From JAEINY01 sp942490535 (GTDB taxonomy: Bacteria > Bacteroidota > Bacteroidia > Bacteroidales > Marinilabiliaceae), in contig CALNXQ010000005.1 in assembly GCA_942490535.1 (NCBI GenBank), positions 1,922,001 to 1,986,000 of the forward strand: a DNA stretch of 64,000 bases, read 5' to 3'. How positions within the stretch are numbered: the stretch's first letter is position 1; every line of letters begins with the position of its first letter. Position numbers and translations under genes: made by a program. The notes under the pieces were generated by a model, which made no database searches, was not told where the DNA came from, and worked only from the letters and a program-made list of their open reading frames with translations. Shown here in pieces: positions 44,159 through 52,557 of this stretch.

Positions 44159-46066
44159 ATGAGAAGTTTATTGTGGTTTTCCGTTCTCCTGATGTTTATT
44201 GGGGGATGTACTATTCAAAAGCCCGGGAAAGGCCGTGAGGTACCGGCCTATTCCATTGAGGCATTTTATAAAAATATAAATGTACATGGTGGATCTTTTT
44301 CGGCAGATGAGAGCAAACTCCTGGTGACGTCCAATAAATCGGGTATTTATAACGCTTACAAACTACCTTTGGATGGCACCGCCATGGATCCGTTAACCAA
44401 TTCCACTGAGGAATCTATGTTTGCCATTTCTTATTTTCCGAATGATGATCGTATTTTAGTATCGAGTGATAAGGGAGGCAATGAAATTAACCATATTTTC
44501 ATTCGTGAGTTGGACGGCACGATAACTGATTTGACCCCTTGGGAAGCTGCGAAATCAAATTTTTACGGCTGGGCCCGAGATCAGAAAAGTTTCTATTTTA
44601 TATCGAATAAGCGGGATGCCCGCTACTTTGATTTGTATGAAATGGACGTGGTGACCTTTGACGCTGTGTTGTTGTTTGAAAATAATGAGGGGTATGACAT
44701 TGGGGCTATTTCCCATGATAAAAACAGTTTGGTCTTAACCAAATCAATTACGACGTCCAAAAATGAAATGTTTTTGTTTAAACGGGATGTGGCTGAAACG
44801 ATTCAGATTTCCCCTGAAAACGCCGATGCAACTTTCAGTCCGCAACAGTTTAGTTTAAATGATAAGGAGATTTTCTTCCTAACTAACGATGGTGCAGAAT
44901 TCACCTATTTAGCCAAGTATAATTTGGATTCAGGATCGGTTGAAAAAGTGTATGAAACCAATTGGGATGTTTGGTATGCTTATCATTCATGGAATGAAAA
45001 ATACAGAGTGATTGGTGTCAATCAAGATGCCCGCACAGTAGTAAAAATAATTAACCTGGAAACTGGCCAGGAGGTGGATTTTCCATCTTTTCCCGACGGC
45101 ACTATTTCGGGGATTTCTATTTCTAAAAGTGAAAAGCTGATGAAGTTTTCATTGGTAAGTGCCAAAATGCCGGCCAATATTTACCTTTATGAAATGGAGG
45201 GTGGTCAGTATAAGCGCCTGACCAATACTTTAAATCCGGCGATTGATCCCCAAAACCTGGTTGATGGCCATGTGGTCCGCTATACCTCTTTTGATGGCTT
45301 AGAAATACCGGGTGTGTTGTATAAGCCTCATCAAGCCGATGCCAAACATCCGGTTCCGGCCTTGGTTTGGGTGCATGGTGGCCCGGGTGGTCAGTCGCGT
45401 GTGGGATATTTCTCTTTAATTCAATATTTGGTGAATCATGGTTATGCCATTTTAGCAGTTAATAATCGGGGATCCAGTGGGTATGGAAAATCATTCAATC
45501 GCATGGACGACCGCAATCATGGCGAAGGTGATTTGCAGGATTGTGTATATGGTAAGAACTACCTGTCTGAGATGGAGTGGGTCGATTCGTCTAAGATTGG
45601 TATAATCGGGGGGTCTTATGGCGGCTACATGGTAATGGCAGCTTTAACTTTTACACCAGATGAATTTGATGCTGGTGTGAATATTTTTGGTGTGACCAAC
45701 TGGTTACGCACCCTGAAGTCCATTCCCCCCTGGTGGGAGTCTTTCAGGGAAGCCTTGTATAAGGAAATGGGTGACCCAACCACTGCCGATTCGCTACGTC
45801 TATATAATATATCGCCATTGTTTCATGCGCAAAAGGTTACTAAACCGCTCATGGTGTTGCAGGGGGCTAATGATCCACGTGTTTTGCAAGTGGAATCGGA
45901 CGAAATAGTCGAAGCGGTGAAAAGCAATGGGGTGCCCGTGGAGTATGTCCTGTTTCCCGATGAGGGTCACGGTTTTGTGAAAAAAGAGAATGAAATTAAT
46001 GGATATGGACAAATTTTGATCTTTTTGGACAAAAACTTAAAAGGAATTGATCAATCTGTAAAATAA
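44159..46066 (+). CDS. S9-family peptidase (prolyl-oligopeptidase/acylaminoacyl peptidase type), lipoprotein
   Basis: A 635-residue exported serine peptidase. The lipobox is MFIGGC (Cys about 17). A beta-propeller of WD40-like/TolB-like blades (about 45-375) covers the C-terminal alpha/beta-hydrolase domain (about 385-630). The nucleophile is S486 in GGSYGGYM, with the expected Asp near GANDPRVL and His in EGHGF. HGGPGGQSR is the oxyanion region. It cleaves short peptides, with specificity set by the propeller entrance. Monocistronic; it ends 188 bases before the convergent hypothetical gene. Confidence 0.94.
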   Translation: MRSLLWFSVLLMFIGGCTIQKPGKGREVPAYSIEAFYKNINVHGGSFSADESKLLVTSNKSGIYNAYKLPLDGTAMDPLTNSTEESMFAISYFPNDDRILVSSDKGGNEINHIFIRELDGTITDLTPWEAAKSNFYGWARDQKSFYFISNKRDARYFDLYEMDVVTFDAVLLFENNEGYDIGAISHDKNSLVLTKSITTSKNEMFLFKRDVAETIQISPENADATFSPQQFSLNDKEIFFLTNDGAEFTYLAKYNLDSGSVEKVYETNWDVWYAYHSWNEKYRVIGVNQDARTVVKIINLETGQEVDFPSFPDGTISGISISKSEKLMKFSLVSAKMPANIYLYEMEGGQYKRLTNTLNPAIDPQNLVDGHVVRYTSFDGLEIPGVLYKPHQADAKHPVPALVWVHGGPGGQSRVGYFSLIQYLVNHGYAILAVNNRGSSGYGKSFNRMDDRNHGEGDLQDCVYGKNYLSEMEWVDSSKIGIIGGSYGGYMVMAALTFTPDEFDAGVNIFGVTNWLRTLKSIPPWWESFREALYKEMGDPTTADSLRLYNISPLFHAQKVTKPLMVLQGANDPRVLQVESDEIVEAVKSNGVPVEYVLFPDEGHGFVKKENEINGYGQILIFLDKNLKGIDQSVK

Positions 46067-46067
46067 A

Positions 46068-46145
46068 ATGATAGTTTTACGGTTGAAATCATTGGCCTGC
46101 GTAGCTTTGGCTGCTTTGGCATTATCAACGACGGTTGATAATTGA
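46068..46145 (+). other. 25-codon frame resembling an isolated signal peptide
   Basis: One base after the S9 stop an ATG opens MIVLRLKSLACVALAALALS and stops five codons later. It has basic residues then a hydrophobic run, like a signal peptide with no mature protein. It may be the remnant of a deleted secreted-protein gene or a chance frame. Confidence 0.25.
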
Positions 46146-46180
46146 TACGAATGGAAGGTGATCCTGAAGTTCGATAACAT

Positions 46181-46247
46181 CTGAGAGAAGCATACTCTAT
46201 GAATTAATTTACGATTCTAAAACTTTCCAACCATTTGCTTCTCTCAG
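46181..46247. repeat. 12-bp inverted repeat between convergent genes
   Basis: CTGAGAGAAGCA (46181-46192) and TGCTTCTCTCAG (46236-46247) are perfect inverted copies 43 bases apart. The second arm ends 8 bases from the stop of the minus-strand gene. There is no strong T run, so termination is only one possibility. Confidence 0.7.
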
Positions 46248-46254
46248 GTTTTCA

Positions 46255-47532
46255 TTATAAGAAACTTAGCTCATCGAGGCCAGGACGTCTAAAGGCTCGC
46301 GCTTCGGGAAATTGTAATTCCAGATTATTTTTTAGTTTATCCAGGTGTTTGAGAAGGTTTAGCAACCCATCTTCTTTATGTGGTATGTGTTGAAGAATTG
46401 TTTGCCAGGCTTGTAAAGACTCATCTATGGCCAGTAAGGCCGCTTTTGCCGATCCATTGCTGTCATATTTGATATGCTCATCCCTATCACCTTGGTCTAT
46501 GGAGGAAAGAGCCCGGGCTGTTTTAGCAGGTATAAAAAGCTGAAACCAGGTGATTGACTCCACTGCTTGCTCCATTTCATCGTCATCAGCTGCAATCAAT
46601 CTGCTTTCCAATTCCAGCTGGTTAGAGCTAAGCCACCTTTTTACTTTCTCGGCATAGGATTCGGCCTGTAACGTGAAGGGATGTTTCTCTTGTAAATGAC
46701 AAAGGTCTTCACTGCTGATTTCATTCAGGGTTTCCTGAGGATTCATTCCCCGCTTATGAAGTTCTTCTTCAATAATTTCGGAAGTAGCTTTTAAAATCAC
46801 CAAGAGGTGATCGTCTGATGGTTCATCGTCAGTGGAAAAAGTGACTTCGTCGAGTTCCTTATTGATGGCATAGGAGCTACACTGATCGGTGAAAGCACAC
46901 CGATTACATCTTCCATCACAGTAATTATGAATACCGGTGATGTAATTATTCTGTTTGGGTTGACGAATCAATTCTTTAAACTTATCAACTTCACTTCTAA
47001 TGCGCGCTTCGTCTTTTGCAGGAATCAGGTTTTCAAAGTCAATTTGTCCTAATGATAACGGATGGTGGTCATCCTCTTTGTCTTTGAAGTCTTCGCAGAT
47101 GGTACAAAAGCTGGGGAAAGGGCATTTCTTTTCATCAAACCGACAGGTTTCAATCTGCACCATTGCTGATGAGGACTGTTTTTGTGCACTGTCCCAATGG
47201 TCAATAATAAATTTGTATTTGATGTTATCGGTTACATTTTCGGGAAAAACGAATTCGAGATTGAAATGCGCCAGGAGCTCTTCAATGGCATCCAGAAGAA
47301 GCTGGGTTTGTGGTGTGTTCAGTTTTTCAGCCGGGGGGAATTGATAGTGCTCAATACCGGTAATGACAGATATTTTTTGCTGTCCCCCATGAATAAATTC
47401 ATTCGCACATTTTATGGTAAATTCATTTTCACTCGATTGATTGTCATCCATGTCTGAATCATCCAATGAATAACTCATTGGTCGCTTAGCCATTTCAATC
47501 AATTCTAGTAATTGCTCAATATAGTCATCCAT
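46255..47532 (-). CDS. Uncharacterised protein with two four-cysteine clusters
   Basis: A 425-residue soluble, acidic protein that I do not recognise by name. Two phrases, VITGIEHYQFPP (about 55) and YITGIHNYCDGRCNRCAF (about 200), suggest an internal repeat. Cysteines fall in two groups: C-x4-CPFPSFCTIC (about 130-145) and YCDGRCNRCAFTDQC (about 207-220). The second has the spacing C-x3-C-x2-C-x5-C, fit for zinc or an Fe-S cluster. Similar 'HNYCD..CERCPFTSRC'-type proteins recur in Bacteroidota. The C-terminal third is helical. It has no signal peptide. It is a single gene with no informative neighbour. Confidence 0.8.
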   Translation of the reverse strand: MDDYIEQLLELIEMAKRPMSYSLDDSDMDDNQSSENEFTIKCANEFIHGGQQKISVITGIEHYQFPPAEKLNTPQTQLLLDAIEELLAHFNLEFVFPENVTDNIKYKFIIDHWDSAQKQSSSAMVQIETCRFDEKKCPFPSFCTICEDFKDKEDDHHPLSLGQIDFENLIPAKDEARIRSEVDKFKELIRQPKQNNYITGIHNYCDGRCNRCAFTDQCSSYAINKELDEVTFSTDDEPSDDHLLVILKATSEIIEEELHKRGMNPQETLNEISSEDLCHLQEKHPFTLQAESYAEKVKRWLSSNQLELESRLIAADDDEMEQAVESITWFQLFIPAKTARALSSIDQGDRDEHIKYDSNGSAKAALLAIDESLQAWQTILQHIPHKEDGLLNLLKHLDKLKNNLELQFPEARAFRRPGLDELSFL

Positions 47533-47703
47533 TAACGTTATGTATCAGTTTCGATTTGTTTAGGGTGTTATTTACTAAACAAAGGATTTTAACAAGTGTT
47601 TAAACCATCCGGAAAGGAATGTGATTAAGTATTGAAAAAGAGCTGAAACCACTGGTTGGTTTTAGTTTCTTTAAATTGTTTTAAATTTAAGTGGATGAAT
47701 GTC

Positions 47704-48141
47704 CTAATCTATAATTTCCAGTAATGCTACATCGAAGATGGTCACAGCATATGGGCCTATTCTGCCACCAGAGCCCTTTTTGCCCCAGCCCAATTCCGGA
47801 GAAAGATAAAACTTATACCGGCTACCCACTGTCATGAGTTGCAAGCCTTCTTTCAGTCCGTCGATGGCTTCGTGTAAGTGGTATTCAATGGGAGTTGCAT
47901 CTTTATATGTATCGTCCAGTATTTTGCCACCTAGCAGTAGGGCTCTCTGATGGACTTTTACCTTGCTGTGTGCCGTCGGATGGGCACCTTGTGACTCTGT
48001 AATGATTTCATATTGCAAGCCGGAAGGTGTGACTTGCATGGTCGGTTTTTGACCATTTTGGTGCAGAAATTCTTCAGATTTTTTTCGATTTTGGCCGGCA
48101 GAGCCGCTGTTGTGTGTTTTTCCCTTTCCTTTTCCCATCAT
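47704..48141 (-). CDS. FKBP-type peptidyl-prolyl cis-trans isomerase
   Basis: A 145-residue protein. A basic, disordered N-terminus (MMGKGKGKTHNSGSAGQNRKK; the second ATG, 48138, is an equal candidate) precedes an FKBP domain (about 45-145). TPSGLQYEIITE, IDGLKEGLQLMTVGSRYKFYLSPELGWG and the closing FDVALLEI are its characteristic segments. The usual G-x-L-x-DG-x-x-FD-S segment is here GGKILDDTYKDATPIEYHLHE, with Tyr for Phe. No signal peptide, so cytoplasmic. A TATCTTTG box (48159-48152, minus) lies just upstream. Divergent from the methyltransferase gene. Confidence 0.88.
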   Translation of the reverse strand: MMGKGKGKTHNSGSAGQNRKKSEEFLHQNGQKPTMQVTPSGLQYEIITESQGAHPTAHSKVKVHQRALLLGGKILDDTYKDATPIEYHLHEAIDGLKEGLQLMTVGSRYKFYLSPELGWGKKGSGGRIGPYAVTIFDVALLEIID

Positions 48142-48309
48142 AGATTTTTTGCAAAGATAAATTTTTCGTCATTTTTTTTGTGGACTTTTATTATTGAAGA
48201 AAATAGTTATCTTCCGCCAAATTTGATAAATAATAACGTCGGGTTTTGCCCTCTTCAAAATAGAAATGGTGGAGGGGTTTGGAAACAATGCATTAAGAAA
48301 AATAATCGG

Positions 48310-49098
48310 ATGAATATTTATTTGGTAAAAAGCTATCTTTCTTATTTACTGAAATCTAAGTATAAAAAGGGGTATGGCTTGCACAGCCCCTTTGTGTTTA
48401 ATCTGGTGAGAGATCTGATTGGTGATAACCATCACTATTATGTGTTTGAATCTATCAAAGCATACCGCAAACAACTCATGAAATCAAATCAGGTTATTTG
48501 CATGACTGACTATGGTGCCGGAAGTACCAATTTTGAGGGTAGAGAGCGCAAGGTGTCAAAGCTGGTCTTTCAATCATCCATTCAGCCCAAGTATGGAGAA
48601 TTGTTATTCCGATTAGCCAATCATTTCAAACCCAATTGTATTGTGGAATTAGGGACGTCCATTGGGATTAGTGCTTCTTATTTCGCCCGGCATAACAGTG
48701 GCTGTCCAGTTTACACTATAGAAGGCTGTGAAAAAGCAGCTGCGTTTGCTGCTAAAACGTTTAAAGTTTTGAGGTGCTCTAATGTTCAGCAGATTGTTGG
48801 GCAGTTTCAGGATGTATTACCTGAATTAGTCGGTTCCCTTGATAAACTGGATATGGTGTTTATTGATGGGCACCATGAAAAACAAGCAACATTAGCTTAT
48901 TTTAATATTTGTTTATCCAAAGCAACTAATGAGTCCATCTTTATTTTTGATGACATTCATTGGTCAAAGGGGATGCATGAGGCCTGGCAAATTATAAGTG
49001 ATCACCCGGAGGTGACAGTCAGTCTGGACTTGTTTCAGATTGGGATTGTATTCTTTAGAAAGGAATGCCAAAAGCAGCATTTTGTGGTGAGTTATTAA
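48310..49098 (+). CDS. Class I SAM-dependent methyltransferase (O-methyltransferase-like)
   Basis: A 262-residue cytoplasmic enzyme from the ATG at 48310. The frame is open to 48013, but that extension would overlap the divergent FKBP gene. CIVELGTSIGISASYFAR (about 113-130) is the SAM-binding motif I, VYTIEGCEKAAAFA motif II, and LDMVFIDGHHEKQAT (about 190) motif IV, as in the Methyltransf_24 group related to catechol-type O-methyltransferases. The N-terminus (YLSYLLKSKYKKGYGLHSPFVFNL) is typical of a Bacteroidota subgroup. The substrate is unknown. Confidence 0.85.
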   Translation: MNIYLVKSYLSYLLKSKYKKGYGLHSPFVFNLVRDLIGDNHHYYVFESIKAYRKQLMKSNQVICMTDYGAGSTNFEGRERKVSKLVFQSSIQPKYGELLFRLANHFKPNCIVELGTSIGISASYFARHNSGCPVYTIEGCEKAAAFAAKTFKVLRCSNVQQIVGQFQDVLPELVGSLDKLDMVFIDGHHEKQATLAYFNICLSKATNESIFIFDDIHWSKGMHEAWQIISDHPEVTVSLDLFQIGIVFFRKECQKQHFVVSY

Positions 49099-49163
49099 AT
49101 AGGAGGAAGGGTAATGTTGTTTTGTGGAAAATTATATATTTGTTATGCTAAAATGATTTTACG

Positions 49164-49871
49164 ATGAGCAGACAGATTATACACATCTCAGATATCACGA
49201 AGTATTACCAGGTAGGAACCGAAGTGGTAAAGGCTTTACGCGGGGCTTCGCTGTCCATTGATAAAGGTGAATATGTGGCGATTATGGGCCCTTCAGGATC
49301 AGGAAAATCTACGTTAATGAATATTATTGGGGCTCTGGATACTCCCACCGGGGGGCAGTATGTGCTCAATGGTACCGATGTTAGTCATTTAACGGATGAG
49401 AGTCTGGCTGAAATACGCAATAAAGAAATTGGCTTTGTATTTCAAACCTTTAATTTATTATCTCGATACACGGCTCTGGAAAATGTGGTGTTACCCCTTG
49501 TGTATGCAGGCATCCCAAAGGCTGAACGCCTGCAGTTAGGAGAGGCATCCCTAAAGAGTGTGGGATTGGGCGACCGCATGCAACACCGGCCCAATGAAAT
49601 GTCTGGGGGACAGCGTCAACGTGTGGCAGTAGCCAGAGCATTGATCAATGATCCTTCTATTATTTTAGCCGATGAACCCACTGGTAATTTGGATTCTAAA
49701 ACGTCGGTGGATATCATGCGACTGTTCGGTGAAATTCATGCCCGTGGTAATACCATTATTTTGGTTACACACGAAGAAGATATTGCCCATCATGCCCATC
49801 GCATCATTCGCTTACGTGATGGGGAAATTGAAAAAGATTATAAAAACGAGCAAGTTACCCTTGTGAACTAA
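49164..49871 (+). CDS. ABC transporter ATP-binding protein, LolD/MacB type
   Basis: A 235-residue ATPase. Walker A is GPSGSGKST (about 42-50), the Q-loop is FVFQTFNLLSRYTALENV, the signature is MSGGQRQRVAVARAL, Walker B is ILADEPTGNLDSKTS and the switch His is in LVTHEEDIA. The Q-loop wording and GNLDS place it with the LolD/MacB/FtsE-type group, which serves lipoprotein release, macrolide export or peptide export with a FtsX-like permease. No permease gene adjoins it, so the partner must be elsewhere. A TATATTTG box is at 49135-49142, with a short spacer to the nearest TTG. Confidence 0.92.
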   Translation: MSRQIIHISDITKYYQVGTEVVKALRGASLSIDKGEYVAIMGPSGSGKSTLMNIIGALDTPTGGQYVLNGTDVSHLTDESLAEIRNKEIGFVFQTFNLLSRYTALENVVLPLVYAGIPKAERLQLGEASLKSVGLGDRMQHRPNEMSGGQRQRVAVARALINDPSIILADEPTGNLDSKTSVDIMRLFGEIHARGNTIILVTHEEDIAHHAHRIIRLRDGEIEKDYKNEQVTLVN

Positions 49872-49992
49872 GTCGTGAGTAGTTGCATGGCGATGGTTTC
49901 AATCATTGAGAGAAGTATCCATATAAGGCTTTAGAATGACCGTATTTGGGAAGTTTTAAATCTGTTGTTCCAGATAAAATAGTTATTGAATC

Positions 49993-50553
49993 ATGAAGAA
50001 GAGTGGTGTATATACGAAAACAGGTGATAAAGGGAAAACAGGATTAATCGGTGGAACACGGGTTCCTAAAAATCATGAACGCCTGGAGGCCTATGGAACC
50101 ATCGATGAATTGAATAGTTTCATTGGTTTAATTCGCTCCTATGAACTGGAGGAAACCGTTGAGACGGTTATCATCGACATCCAAAGTAAGTTATTTACCA
50201 TTGGGGCTTATTTGGCGACAGACACCTCGGTATCCGATCTACGTGACCGTATTAATTGCGACGAAGAACAAATTGAGTTGATGGAAGGGGAAATGGATCG
50301 CATGGAAAGTGCCTTGCCTCCGTTGACTAATTTTGTGTTGCCGGGCGGTCATCCGGCTGTGGGCTATTGCCATGTAGCCCGCACCATCTGTCGCCGCGCC
50401 GAACGTCGGGTCATTACAATTGCAGAGACCTATGATGTCAATCCATGGGTAATTCGGTATATTAATCGATTGTCCGATTATTTATTTGTCTTATCACGTC
50501 ATTTATCAAAGTATTTTGATGTTCGCGAAATTCCATGGAAATCGAACTTGTAG
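49993..50553 (+). CDS. PduO-type cob(I)alamin adenosyltransferase
   Basis: A 186-residue enzyme that transfers the adenosyl group of ATP to cob(I)alamin to make coenzyme B12. TKTGDKGKTGLIGG is the ATP-binding N-terminal motif, AYGTIDELNSFIG the second block, and HVARTICRRAERR (about 130-142) the conserved helix with the R-x-x-C-R-R-A-E-R active-site signature. Length is normal. The cofactor is required by methylmalonyl-CoA mutase, whose chaperone MeaB is encoded at 4872-5987, so the organism probably runs the propionate/succinate pathway. The DUF2795 gene follows after 78 bases. Confidence 0.95.
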   Translation: MKKSGVYTKTGDKGKTGLIGGTRVPKNHERLEAYGTIDELNSFIGLIRSYELEETVETVIIDIQSKLFTIGAYLATDTSVSDLRDRINCDEEQIELMEGEMDRMESALPPLTNFVLPGGHPAVGYCHVARTICRRAERRVITIAETYDVNPWVIRYINRLSDYLFVLSRHLSKYFDVREIPWKSNL

Positions 50554-50631
50554 GAATGATTTTTTTTTTTATATTCGCGTTTAGTTAAAGATAGGAAAAA
50601 CAAAATATTGTTAAAGTTAAATTGAGTTGTT

Positions 50632-50853
50632 ATGTATTGGACGCTCGAACTAGCCTCTAAATTAGAAGACGCGCCGTGGCCGGCATCAAAGGATGAATTG
50701 ATTGATTTTGCAATTCGTTCTGGCGCCCCACTGGAGGTTATCGAAAACCTTCAGGAAATAGAGGACGAAGGAGAAGTATTTGAAAGTATTGAGGATATTT
50801 GGCCGGATTATCCAAGTAAAGAAGATTTCTTTTTCAATGAAGATGAGTATTAA
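50632..50853 (+). CDS. DUF2795 small acidic protein
   Basis: A 73-residue, strongly acidic protein starting MYWTLELASKLEDAPWPASKDELIDFAIRSGAPLEVIENLQ, the DUF2795 pattern (short helical domain with PA-K-x-E-L-I-x-x-A). The end is an Asp/Glu/Phe-rich tail. The function is unknown, and it is nearly universal in Bacteroidales-type genomes. It could share a transcript with the adenosyltransferase. A terminator follows immediately. Confidence 0.88.
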   Translation: MYWTLELASKLEDAPWPASKDELIDFAIRSGAPLEVIENLQEIEDEGEVFESIEDIWPDYPSKEDFFFNEDEY

Positions 50854-50859
50854 TTGAGA

Positions 50860-50892
50860 GAGCAAAAAAGGGTCGTTCAGACCCTTTTTTAT
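50860..50892. terminator. Bidirectional terminator between DUF2795 and OstA-like genes
   Basis: AAAAAAGGGTC (50864-50874) / GACCCTTTTTT (50880-50890), loop 5, A and T runs on both sides. Confidence 0.85.
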
Positions 50893-50898
50893 TACCCT

Positions 50899-52491
50899 TT
50901 ATTTTTTCTTTTCAGTGTCATCACCAAACTTGTAATCATCGTAAGCCGATGTGGTTTCGTCCATGGATGGCATTTCGGTGTGTTTGAATATATCCCATCT
51001 GTTTTTTGGGCGGATGGATTCCAGCCAGATAAAGCCACTTAAACGTACATCCTGAGTAGGGAGCAGATAAGGTGGGTTCATATTGCCATTGGGATCGACC
51101 CGCATCTTGATACCTGTAATTTGCCTGTTTTTTAAGTTGATGGTCAGGTTACTGCTTTCAGCACGATTCACCCCAATAACAAATTCATTATCCTTTGGGT
51201 AATAAACGGTTTGGCCATTTCCATCCACATCAATCCGATACAATTCATTGTTTTTGATATAACCGGTCATATTTCGGCCTTTCACCTGGTTGAAGAGAAT
51301 ACTGTCTTCGGGTGCCACTACAAACGCGGAACTCAACATCTCTGCTTTATAGAGCGCTTGATTTTTTGAATACAGTTTGATGGTTTGCGCTGTTAACTGA
51401 TTGCCCATGGCCCATATAACCGGATTGTTATAAAAAGTGTTAGTTGAATCGCGGAAATCATACACCATTGAATCACAGCGGCCCTGCATGTCTTCTCGGA
51501 AAAACTTGACGTTATAGTAAGCTTTTACCATTCGACTATCTTCATTTAAAAGAGGAATTAGTTGCAAGGTGTCTGCATGCAAAAAAAGCGTGTCTTTCTG
51601 GTAGATCTGCATCAATTGCGCTTTCTTCGTGGCCAATCCATATTTCGACCGCTCATTGTAATACCCATAGTCACCGGCAATGATCAGGTGATTGGTGGTG
51701 TCTTCTAATTCCATGTTGTAAAAGACCTCACCTAAACCAATTTTACGATCGTAATAGATTGTGTCGCCTTTTAATATTTGTTCTTTTCCTTGAACATAGC
51801 TGTTGCGTTGAAGTTTAGCTTTGTCGTTCATGGTATCGTAATAGCCATCTTCACTGTAAATCAGATTTTCATCACTCACAATGAATGTTGGGCCGATAAT
51901 TTTAGCAACCTCACTGACGGTGTTGTACCTCAATGTATCTGAAAAAATGGTGTATTTGGGATTGGTGACAACTACCGAATCCTTAAAGTGAACTTCATTA
52001 AAGTCCGGATAATAATAGCCCCAATCACTCACCAATGTATTTTTACCACTCACAACTTCTCCTCTGTTGTAATAGTATCCCACGTTTTTGCTGCGATCAT
52101 AATCGAGAAAATCGGTGGTCAGTGTAATGTCCTTTTTAACTACTTTCACATTTTCCCGCACCTTAGCCAGGTTATTGTTTCCTTCGTATATCAATAAATC
52201 GCCATATAAATGGATCGAGTCATTTTGAATGATGTGAATATTGTCAAAAGCTTCCACATAACTTGAATCATTATATAAATAGGCACTATCACAAAATAGG
52301 ATGGTGTTTTTATGTTGAAGCTTCACATTCCCTATTAATAATTTTACATTTTCTCCAAGATCACTTCTTTGCTCCAGATTATCGGCGTGTCGGATATTTA
52401 CTTTTGCTTTCCTGGTGGGTTCTGTAGCTTTCTCCTGCCCATTTAATGCCAGGCAAATAAGTGAAAAGAATATTATGAGTTTGAAATGCAT
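50899..52491 (-). CDS. OstA-like (LptA/LptD N-terminal type) periplasmic protein
   Basis: A 530-residue protein from the ATG at 52491, where a signal peptide (MHFKLIIFFSLICLALNGQ) begins; the frame is open 12 codons further. It consists of repeating OstA beta-jellyroll strands with the periodic 'F.A..a...' pattern: ENVKLLIGNVKLQHKNTILF, DNIHIIQNDSIHLYGD, ENVKVVKKDITLTTDFLDYD and so on to about residue 430. The family forms part of the LPS bridge (LptA, LptD N-domain). It lacks a C-terminal barrel, so it is not a complete LptD. It is last of a run with SurA-type chaperones, which fits a role in outer-membrane LPS or protein assembly. Confidence 0.88.
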   Translation of the reverse strand: MHFKLIIFFSLICLALNGQEKATEPTRKAKVNIRHADNLEQRSDLGENVKLLIGNVKLQHKNTILFCDSAYLYNDSSYVEAFDNIHIIQNDSIHLYGDLLIYEGNNNLAKVRENVKVVKKDITLTTDFLDYDRSKNVGYYYNRGEVVSGKNTLVSDWGYYYPDFNEVHFKDSVVVTNPKYTIFSDTLRYNTVSEVAKIIGPTFIVSDENLIYSEDGYYDTMNDKAKLQRNSYVQGKEQILKGDTIYYDRKIGLGEVFYNMELEDTTNHLIIAGDYGYYNERSKYGLATKKAQLMQIYQKDTLFLHADTLQLIPLLNEDSRMVKAYYNVKFFREDMQGRCDSMVYDFRDSTNTFYNNPVIWAMGNQLTAQTIKLYSKNQALYKAEMLSSAFVVAPEDSILFNQVKGRNMTGYIKNNELYRIDVDGNGQTVYYPKDNEFVIGVNRAESSNLTINLKNRQITGIKMRVDPNGNMNPPYLLPTQDVRLSGFIWLESIRPKNRWDIFKHTEMPSMDETTSAYDDYKFGDDTEKKK

Positions 52492-52557
52492 AGAGTCGTT
52501 TACATATTTATAGTACAAAGGTGGCAAAATAATGGAAAATAAAATCTAACTGAACAT

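Noticed and set aside
47000..47457. Plus-strand frames (114 and 91 codons) opposite the cysteine-cluster protein
   Set aside because: Composition and lack of start signals mark them as shadows; the minus-strand frame is longer, with ordered Cys motifs.
48013..48309. Extended N-terminus of the methyltransferase
   Set aside because: It would overlap the divergent FKBP gene by about 130 bases, and the extension has no family resemblance.
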